DNA of 29,708 nucleotides from an uncultured Collinsella sp. (GTDB taxonomy: Bacteria > Actinomycetota > Coriobacteriia > Coriobacteriales > Coriobacteriaceae), in contig UQHZ01000021.1 of NCBI GenBank assembly GCA_900541055.1, forward strand, positions 1 to 29,708. Direction: 5' to 3'. Below the pieces are notes generated by a model. That model did no database searches, was not told the origin of the DNA, and was given only the letters and a program-made list of their open reading frames with translations. Made by a program: the position numbers and the translations under genes. Position 1 is the first letter of the stretch. Each line of letters begins with the position of its first letter. Positions 24,989-29,708 of the stretch are shown here, piece by piece.

Positions 24989-25642
24989 CTAATACACCTC
25001 GCCGGCGCGCAAACGGCGCAGACACTCCTCGTAACCAGCGTCCTTGCCAAACAGCGCACTGGTGCCCAGGATAAATCCGTCCGCGCCAATGGCGGACAGG
25101 TCGCGCACGCGCTCGGGCGAGCAGGCGCCGTCGATCATGAGCTTGAAGCCAAAGCGCTCCTTCAGCGCGGCAAGGCGACGCACCTTGTCGTTCGTGAACT
25201 CGATAAAGCTCTGACCGGCAAAACCCGGATTCACCGTCATGACCATCACGTAATCGCAGAGGTTCAACATCTCCTCAACCTCGGAAATCGAGGTGTCGGG
25301 GTTCACGGCAATACCGGCGCTCTTGCCAAGAGACTTGATCGCGGCGAGGGTCTTGACCACGTAGCGCTCGGACTCCGGGTGGATGTAGATGATGTCCGCG
25401 CCCGCGGCGGCAAAAAGCTCCACCTTGCTGGCGGGGTTCTCGACCATAAGGTGCACGTCGACGAGCTTGTTGGTGGCAGCTCGCACGGCCTTGATGTCTT
25501 CGAGACCCATGGCGAAATTGGGAACGAAACTGCCGTCCATCACGTCGCAATGGAAGATGTCGATGCCGGCGGCGTCGAGATCCTCGACGGTCGCACGCAG
25601 ATTGCCGTAGTCGGCGCACATGAGACTGGGGCAGAGCAGCAT
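24989..25642 (-). CDS. Ribulose/allulose-phosphate 3-epimerase
   Basis: A 217-residue TIM-barrel epimerase of the Rpe family, which inverts carbon 3 of ketose phosphates in the pentose phosphate or allose pathways. Metal-binding and catalytic residues are intact: His31 and Asp33 (FHCDVMDGSFVPN), His64 (HLMV), and Asp171 (MIDGACS). MTVNPGFAGQSFI is the conserved phosphate-loop region. PSLMCAD and GTSALFG recall AlsE, the D-allulose-6-phosphate 3-epimerase, more than core Rpe, but the distinction is not safe from sequence alone. GGAG six bases before the ATG supports the start. Two LacI-type palindromes lie 40-95 bases upstream, so it is likely the first gene of a LacI-controlled operon with rpiB. 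Confidence 0.92.
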   Translation of the reverse strand: MLLCPSLMCADYGNLRATVEDLDAAGIDIFHCDVMDGSFVPNFAMGLEDIKAVRAATNKLVDVHLMVENPASKVELFAAAGADIIYIHPESERYVVKTLAAIKSLGKSAGIAVNPDTSISEVEEMLNLCDYVMVMTVNPGFAGQSFIEFTNDKVRRLAALKERFGFKLMIDGACSPERVRDLSAIGADGFILGTSALFGKDAGYEECLRRLRAGEVY

Positions 25643-25652
25643 AGTGAACTCC

Positions 25653-25680
25653 TTATCTGCTCGGTGATTATCTACTCGGT
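25653..25680. repeat. 13-bp tandem repeat in the epimerase leader
   Basis: On the minus strand ACCGAGTAGATAA and ACCGAGCAGATAA occur with a 15-base period directly before the ribosome binding site. The first copy contains TAGATAAT, which could also act as a -10 box. Confidence 0.5.
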
Positions 25681-25683
25681 GGT

Positions 25684-25699
25684 AATTAATCGTTTAACC
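25684..25699 (-). promoter_or_regulatory. LacI-type operator, epimerase-proximal
   Basis: On the minus strand GGTTAAACGATTAATT keeps the TTAA-N4-TTAA core with a central CG, as in LacI-family operators, and shares the GGTTAA arm with the site before lacI. It lies about 42 bases before the epimerase ATG. Confidence 0.65.
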
Positions 25700-25717
25700 T
25701 TTATCTACAGTCTGGCT

Positions 25718-25733
25718 GATTAATCGTTTAACC
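25718..25733 (-). promoter_or_regulatory. LacI-type operator, epimerase-distal
   Basis: On the minus strand GGTTAAACGATTAATC repeats the proximal site almost exactly, 34 bases away (about three helical turns). A further half-site GGTTAA lies at 25740-25745. Two sites on the same DNA face fit cooperative or looped binding. Confidence 0.65.
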
Positions 25734-25907
25734 ACGTTGTTAACCTGCAGGCTTTTCCAGATTCACAACGTTGCCATATTTGCCTATCTAGCTGGTATCA
25801 TGCAGGAGCCCGCACCACGAAACGCTGTCGTATTCCCTAGGAAGAAATCCCGCTACGCGGACAGCAGCAGCCAGGGGCCGCAATCCGCAGACCTGAGCCC
25901 GGACCCC

Positions 25908-26651
25908 CTACGCTCCAGGCGTGATCAGGCGCGCGCACTGGGCGATCTTCTCGTCATAGGACTCCGCGATAATCGACACACCATCGAACCCAAACGCGCG
26001 AACATTCGAGAACTGATGGAACTTCGAGCTGTCGCACAGCACGTACGCCTTATTCGAATTCTCGCGCACGATGCGCTTCTTCGCCGCCTCAACGTAGGAG
26101 GGCGTCATGACGCCGCGGTCCTCGTCAATCGCGTTGGTCCCGATAAACGCCTTATCGAAGTACAGATCGCGCAGGATCGATTCGGTCATAGAACCGCAGA
26201 ACGAGGAGTTCACATAGTTGAACTCGCCACCCACCACGATGAGCTGGGCGCGCGTCTCGCTCTTAATCAGGCACGCCGAGGCATCCGTCGTGTAAATTGT
26301 CACGTCGCGGTCGAGCAGCAGACGCAGCAGCGCCGTGCAGGTGGAACCCGAGTCCAAGTAGAGCGTGTCCCCGTCCTCAACAAAACGCAAGGCGACTTGG
26401 GCAATCTGTTCCTTCTCACTCCCGTGTAGGCCCGAACGCGTCGAGATACTCACCTCGTGGACAGCCGAGAGGAGCCTCACCGCGCCGCCCGAAAGATGCT
26501 CAACCTTGCCAAGCGCCTCCAGCTCCTTGAGGTCGCGACGTAGCGTCGAAATAGAGACGCCCGGCAGCTCCTCCTGCAGCTCGGAAATCCTCGCGAGGCC
26601 CGACTTCTGCAGGCACTCTACAATTCGCTCCTGGCGCTCATACGGAATCAT
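25908..26651 (-). CDS. DeoR-family transcriptional regulator
   Basis: A 247-residue regulator. The N-terminal DeoR helix-turn-helix (about 1-57; MIPYERQERIVECL, ISELQEELPGVSISTLRRDL) binds DNA, and the C-terminal sensor (about 75-235; DGDTLYLDSGSTC, FIGTNAID, VLCDSSKF) binds a phosphorylated sugar. The ATG at 26651 follows GGAGAGG at a good distance. It lies between the PTS permease gene and the epimerase gene, all on one strand, but has its own upstream gap of about 225 bases with palindromes, so it is probably transcribed separately and autoregulated. It most likely controls the PTS/TIM-barrel operon upstream. Confidence 0.94.
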   Translation of the reverse strand: MIPYERQERIVECLQKSGLARISELQEELPGVSISTLRRDLKELEALGKVEHLSGGAVRLLSAVHEVSISTRSGLHGSEKEQIAQVALRFVEDGDTLYLDSGSTCTALLRLLLDRDVTIYTTDASACLIKSETRAQLIVVGGEFNYVNSSFCGSMTESILRDLYFDKAFIGTNAIDEDRGVMTPSYVEAAKKRIVRENSNKAYVLCDSSKFHQFSNVRAFGFDGVSIIAESYDEKIAQCARLITPGA

Positions 26652-26684
26652 ATTGGGAACCTCTCCAAACCACTCTGCTTCACG

Positions 26685-26709
26685 CTCGTTCACTTCTTTT
26701 CGAAAAGTG
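26685..26709 (-). promoter_or_regulatory. Palindrome near the deoR promoter
   Basis: CTTTTCGAAAAG (26696-26707) is a perfect 12-base palindrome flanked by ACTT and GTG. On the minus strand it begins within a TACACT -10-like box. CTCGTTCAC (26685-26693) next to it recurs at 26778-26786. Probable autoregulatory site. Confidence 0.5.
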
Positions 26710-26777
26710 TAACGCACAAGCAGAATAGCGGCCGCCACCTGTTGCGATGACGACCGCTTAATCGATTGACCTACCCT

Positions 26778-26798
26778 CTCGTTCACAATTTGAACGAG
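26778..26798. promoter_or_regulatory. Palindrome with CTCGTTCA arms upstream of deoR
   Basis: CTCGTTCA (26778-26785) and TGAACGAG (26791-26798) pair perfectly around CAATT. Together with the copy at 26685-26693 this makes three copies of the same half-site between the PTS and deoR genes, consistent with an operator for DeoR. Confidence 0.5.
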
Positions 26799-26875
26799 GT
26801 TGACACACCTCGCGTAAGCGCGACGCTCTTCAAGCGAAGAGAACGACCCTAGGAGAGGCGGCGCATCCGGGGCTC

Positions 26876-28252
26876 TTAGGCGAGCTGATCCTCCTTGCCG
26901 GTGAAGGCGAAGGCAAGAACACCGGCCACGACGGCGGAAATGAGCATGCCGACCATAGCCCAAGCGAAGTTCATGGGGTCGGAACTCACGAAAGCCGGGA
27001 ACGTAGTGACGGAACCGAAGGTGAACGCAGTGGTGACGACCTTCATGATACCGAGGAACGCGCCACCGACGGCACCGCCGATGATCTGCGCAAGCCAGAC
27101 CTTCTTGTTCTTCACGAGCATACCGAACAGCGTGGGCTCGATGATGGCGGACAGGGCGATCGATACGACACCGGTCATCGCGAAGCTCTTGAGCTTCTGG
27201 TCGCGGGCCTTGAGGAACACGCCGAAGGCGCAGCCGATAACGGCGAAGTTGCAGGCGAAGGTGAAGGGGCAGATGTAGTCGAAGCCGTTCTGAGCGATGT
27301 TGTTGATCATGATGGGGTTCACGGCCCAGTGGATGCCCATGGACACCAGCACGGACCAGCCGCCGCCAACCAGCACGCCGGCGAACACGGAGCTGCGCTC
27401 GATCAGCCAGTTGACCACGAAGGCGATGGCCTCACCAGCGTAGACGCCCAGGGGACCGATGACGAGCATGGTGAGCGGAACCATAACGATCAGGGAGATG
27501 GCGGGCAGCACGACGAGCTTGAGCATCTCGGAAACGTGCTCATCGAGCCACTTGTACAGGTACGAGTAGACCCAGACAGACAAGATGGCAGGGATAACCG
27601 TGGAGTTGTAGTTCATGAGAACCACGGGGATGCCGAAGAAGTCCGTCATGGCGCCGTTGCCCGCGTCGCCCATGAGGGCGATGAAGTCCGGGTAGAGCAG
27701 GCACGCGCCGAGCAGCGCCGACAGGTACGGGCTCGCGCCGAAGCGCTTGCCGGCGGAGAAGCCGAGCAGCACGGGCAGGAAGTAGAACACGCTCATGGCC
27801 AGGGTGTACAGGATGGTGTAGGTACCCGTGCCCTCAGCGATGATGCCGAGCTGGGCGGCCAGGATAACGAAGCCGCGCAGGATACCGGAGCCGGCCATGG
27901 CGGGCAGCAGCGGGGCAAAGATGCCGGAGATCGCGGAGAAGACTTGGCTGACGATGCTCTCGCCCTCGTCCTTGGTAGCAGCGGAGATTTCCACGCCCGA
28001 ACCCTTGACCAGCGGCTCAAACTTCTCGTACAGCTTCGGGACCTCAGTGCCGATGAGAACCTGGTACTGACCGGCCTTGTTCAGCGTGTTCACAACGCCT
28101 TCGACTTCCTTGACCGCAGCGTCGTCGCAAGCCGCGTCGTCTTTGAGATTGAGGCGCAGGCGCGTCGCGCAGTGCGTCATGCCCGAGATGTTCTCGGGAC
28201 CACCGACGGCGTCCAGAATCCCCTGAGCCATCGCGTTCCAGTCGCGTTTCAT
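26876..28252 (-). CDS. PTS sugar permease EIIBC (glucose/beta-glucoside superfamily)
   Basis: This 458-residue permease imports a sugar and phosphorylates it during uptake. The IIB domain (about 1-85) carries the phospho-accepting Cys28 in MTHCATRLRL. The IIC domain (about 105-450) has around ten hydrophobic segments and the substrate-binding glutamate in IIEPTLFGM. There is no IIA domain in the chain and no IIA gene in the window, so phosphate must come from a IIA protein encoded elsewhere. The ATG lies three bases after the stop of the TIM-barrel gene, and the ribosome binding site (GGGAGG) is formed by the last codons of that gene, so the two are coupled. Substrate not identifiable. A small hairpin CTCTTC/GAAGAG (26826-26841) lies after the stop. 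Confidence 0.94.
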   Translation of the reverse strand: MKRDWNAMAQGILDAVGGPENISGMTHCATRLRLNLKDDAACDDAAVKEVEGVVNTLNKAGQYQVLIGTEVPKLYEKFEPLVKGSGVEISAATKDEGESIVSQVFSAISGIFAPLLPAMAGSGILRGFVILAAQLGIIAEGTGTYTILYTLAMSVFYFLPVLLGFSAGKRFGASPYLSALLGACLLYPDFIALMGDAGNGAMTDFFGIPVVLMNYNSTVIPAILSVWVYSYLYKWLDEHVSEMLKLVVLPAISLIVMVPLTMLVIGPLGVYAGEAIAFVVNWLIERSSVFAGVLVGGGWSVLVSMGIHWAVNPIMINNIAQNGFDYICPFTFACNFAVIGCAFGVFLKARDQKLKSFAMTGVVSIALSAIIEPTLFGMLVKNKKVWLAQIIGGAVGGAFLGIMKVVTTAFTFGSVTTFPAFVSSDPMNFAWAMVGMLISAVVAGVLAFAFTGKEDQLA

Positions 28253-28255
28253 TGG

Positions 28256-29194
28256 TTACCTCCCCATTGCGCAGAAGAGCTCGCGGACAAGCTCGGCTGC
28301 CTTAATCGCGTCGTTTGCATCGATAACGGATTGGATCTTCTCCATGCTTACGGCCTCGATGGCGTCGTTGAGCAGATGGATCATCTGGTCGTTCTGTGCA
28401 GCCTCGCCGGCAGCGGGCTCGATGACCGGGAACGTGTCGAAGTAGATTGCGCTGTCGTAACCGTGCTTCTTCACGTAGTAGAGGAACTCGAGGGTCTTCA
28501 CCGGCGTGGACGTACCAATCATAAGGCCATCGTCGAAGCGACCGTTGCCGTCGTTTAGGTGAATGCCGTAGAGCTTGCCCTCGCGGCCGAACAGGTCGGC
28601 GGCCATGGCAGGGTTCTCGTGCTTCATGAGCATGTGGCAGTAATCCAGCGTGACGCCCAGGTTCGGGCGGTCTGCAGCGTTGAGAATCATGCCGGTCATA
28701 CCCATGGAGTCGATGAACGCGTACGCGCGCTCCTCGTAGGGTTTGTACTCAATCGAGATCTTGAGGTCGGGCGCGTAGTCGCAAACCTTCTGGAATGCGG
28801 CTACGAGCTGGTCGAAGACGCGAGCGTAGGCGATCTGGAAGCTGTAGTCAAAGCCGTCGTGGCCGAGCCAGATGGTCACCGTGTTGCCACCGGCAGTGCG
28901 GCAGTAGTCGCACGCCTCGTAGCAGAGCTCAAGGGCTTCCGCGGCAAGGGCATCATCGGCATTGCCCAGGTCACCGTTGAGGAAGGCGTTGCGGAAGCGC
29001 AGCGCGCAGCCGTTCAGCTGCAGGTCGTGAGCTGCGAGCTTGGCGGCCATGTCCTCAGCCGTGACACCTGTGCAGTGCTCGGGGTAGTTGAGGTCGACGT
29101 GCGTGAGGCCCACGCTCTGGAACTCCGCGAACACGCGATCAAGATTCTTGTCGCCATCGCGAAAATAGGAGTTGATACGAGTTGCAAGCTTCAT
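28256..29194 (-). CDS. TIM-barrel sugar isomerase/epimerase (AP endonuclease family 2 fold)
   Basis: A 312-residue xylose-isomerase-like TIM-barrel protein. Metal ligands can be placed as Glu149 (ISIEYKP), Asp184 (VTLDYCHM), His212 (YGIHLND) and Asp253 (IYFDTFP). That E-D-H-D set resembles L-rhamnose isomerase of the Pseudomonas type rather than the E-D-H-E set of many epimerases. It should interconvert aldose and ketose forms of a sugar or sugar phosphate. The start at 29194 follows AAAGGA; a longer frame starts at 29323 but would begin upstream of the promoter -10 box. It is the first gene of an operon with the PTS permease, so its substrate is probably the imported sugar phosphate. Confidence 0.85.
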   Translation of the reverse strand: MKLATRINSYFRDGDKNLDRVFAEFQSVGLTHVDLNYPEHCTGVTAEDMAAKLAAHDLQLNGCALRFRNAFLNGDLGNADDALAAEALELCYEACDYCRTAGGNTVTIWLGHDGFDYSFQIAYARVFDQLVAAFQKVCDYAPDLKISIEYKPYEERAYAFIDSMGMTGMILNAADRPNLGVTLDYCHMLMKHENPAMAADLFGREGKLYGIHLNDGNGRFDDGLMIGTSTPVKTLEFLYYVKKHGYDSAIYFDTFPVIEPAAGEAAQNDQMIHLLNDAIEAVSMEKIQSVIDANDAIKAAELVRELFCAMGR

Positions 29195-29310
29195 GCTTCT
29201 ACGTCCTTTACCTTCGTCCTTGATCGTTTCTGCCCGTTCGAGCACCTGATCTATATCCGTAATTCGATAAGGGCCGCCGCCTGCGCGCCGGGGCTTACCC
29301 TGTGACATGT

Positions 29311-29339
29311 AGATTACTGCCACATAAGTTCATTTTCAA
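29311..29339 (-). promoter_or_regulatory. Sigma-70-type promoter of the PTS operon
   Basis: On the minus strand TTGAAA (29334-29339) and TAATCT (29311-29316) are separated by exactly 17 bases. This is the best -35/-10 pair in the window. It leaves a leader of about 110 bases before the TIM-barrel ATG. Confidence 0.7.
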
Positions 29340-29345
29340 TCAGTA

Positions 29346-29383
29346 TTTTTCACTCTTTTTCTCATTGTGTCAGAGTTTTTCAC
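29346..29383 (-). repeat. GTGAAAAA direct repeats upstream of the promoter
   Basis: GTGAAAAA occurs on the minus strand at 29346-29353 and 29376-29383, a spacing of 30 bases (about three helical turns), immediately upstream of the -35 box. A related ATTGAAAA overlaps the -35. Candidate activator or DeoR-family binding sites. Confidence 0.45.
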
Positions 29384-29628
29384 CGTATAAAGCCATCTAC
29401 CTTGTGGTTTTGCTGTTAATCAAGTTTGACCATTCTTGAAATTACCTGATTTTTTCTGAATTAATTTGCCGTTTATCGGTAAAAATCGACCGCTCACGGC
29501 TGACGGCGACGCAAGATGGAAGATACTTGCATGAGGAAAAGCACTGAATTCCCAGCGCCGATTCGAATGACGCGATTGGTGACGCGAGCGTCGACGGTCC
29601 GAATCTGCCGTCGGCCCCCACTAATCAG

Positions 29629-29660
29629 AACCACCCTTAAAAAGGGTGGTTTGCTCTTAG
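29629..29660 (+). terminator. Intrinsic terminator near the contig end
   Basis: AACCACCC (29629-29636) and GGGTGGTT (29644-29651) pair perfectly around TTAAAAA, followed by TGCTCTT. It may serve a minus-strand gene lying beyond the contig end, or a plus-strand transcript; orientation is not certain. Confidence 0.6.
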
Positions 29661-29675
29661 GGTATAACCCACGGG

Positions 29676-29708
29676 CTGTCTCTTATACACATCTGACGCT
29701 GCCGACGA
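29676..29708. other. Nextera transposase adapter (artefact)
   Basis: The final 33 bases begin CTGTCTCTTATACACATCT and continue with the read-1 adapter tail, the reverse complement of the Illumina Nextera read-1 transposase adapter. This is library sequence left in the assembly, not genomic DNA. True sequence ends at about 29675. Confidence 0.97.

Larger units (their letters stand above)
29195..29675. other. Upstream regulatory region of the PTS operon
   Basis: No supported gene in about 480 bases. It holds the operon promoter (29311-29339), two GTGAAAAA repeats just upstream (29346-29383), an AT-rich stretch to about 29485, and a terminator hairpin near the contig end. A plus-strand frame beginning ATG AGG AAA near 29531 stays open to the contig end but looks like low-quality sequence (many Arg/Thr, no ribosome binding site), so it is not called. 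Confidence 0.5.

Noticed and set aside
27329..28558. 409-residue frame antisense to the PTS permease and TIM-barrel gene
   Set aside because: It spans two clear genes on the other strand and is His/Asp/Gln-rich without motifs, as expected of an antisense shadow.
29195..29323. Longer start for the TIM-barrel gene
   Set aside because: The extension starts upstream of the mapped -10 box and adds 43 residues unlike the family; the ATG at 29194 has a ribosome binding site and gives the normal N-terminus.
29531..29675. Plus-strand frame open to the contig end
   Set aside because: No ribosome binding site, Arg/Thr-rich composition, and it runs through a terminator hairpin and into adapter sequence.
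1..29708. CRISPR arrays, tRNA or rRNA genes
   Set aside because: I found no regularly spaced repeats of 20-50 bases, no tRNA cloverleaf signatures such as GGTTCGAnTCC with matching acceptor arms, and no rRNA-like stretch.

Overview
The window is a high-GC bacterial chromosome segment that ends in a sequencing adapter, so position 29708 is the end of a contig. The gene set points to a gut actinobacterium of the class Coriobacteriia, and Collinsella is my best guess. The evidence is an actinobacterial kinase/FHA/PP2C/SEDS/PBP/PASTA-kinase cell-envelope operon, strong G/C third-position bias, and a PTS sugar locus beside it. This assignment is inference from gene content; no rRNA or other marker is present to confirm it.

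Region 1 (1-3680) is AT-richer and looks like an accessory, decaying segment. It has about 760 bases with no convincing gene, but with hairpins and a possible structured RNA. It also has one intact ABC exporter (minus strand) and a class I methyltransferase pseudogene carrying several independent lesions. A perfect 19-bp inverted repeat lies between exporter and pseudogene.

Region 2 (3682-7370, minus) is a compact three-gene unit. It encodes a membrane-anchored, Ser/Gly-rich extracytoplasmic protein, a Hanks-type Ser/Thr kinase with several C-terminal membrane segments, and a protein with a degenerate FHA domain. The first two genes overlap and the third follows within a few bases. I do not recognise this trio as a named system; it is the best candidate here for something undescribed.

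Region 3 (7616-12691) is housekeeping DNA: recR, ybaB and dnaX on the minus strand, interrupted by a plus-strand hypothetical membrane protein. A YcxB-like membrane protein diverges from dnaX.

Region 4 (12836-22902, plus) is a tightly coupled cell-wall and division signalling operon. Its order is multi-TM Ser/Thr kinase (HLD instead of HRD), fhaA, fhaB, PP2C phosphatase, a single-chain fusion of a SEDS glycosyltransferase to a class B PBP, and a PASTA kinase (pknB type). The layout matches the mycobacterial fhaA-fhaB-pstP-rodA-pbpA-pknA-pknB operon, except that rodA and pbpA are one gene and one kinase sits at the front. Together these genes would polymerise and cross-link peptidoglycan under reversible Ser/Thr phosphorylation.

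Region 5 (23080-29194) is a sugar-uptake and sugar-phosphate isomerisation locus. A LacI-family regulator (plus) converges on a minus-strand rpiB / ribulose(allulose)-phosphate epimerase pair. Upstream of that lie a DeoR-family regulator, a PTS EIIBC permease and a xylose/rhamnose-isomerase-like TIM-barrel enzyme. Matching palindromes in front of lacI and of the epimerase gene suggest that LacI controls itself and the epimerase-rpiB pair. Separate repeats upstream of the deoR and TIM-barrel genes suggest a second control layer. The substrate cannot be fixed from sequence; a rare hexose or pentose such as allose/allulose is plausible.
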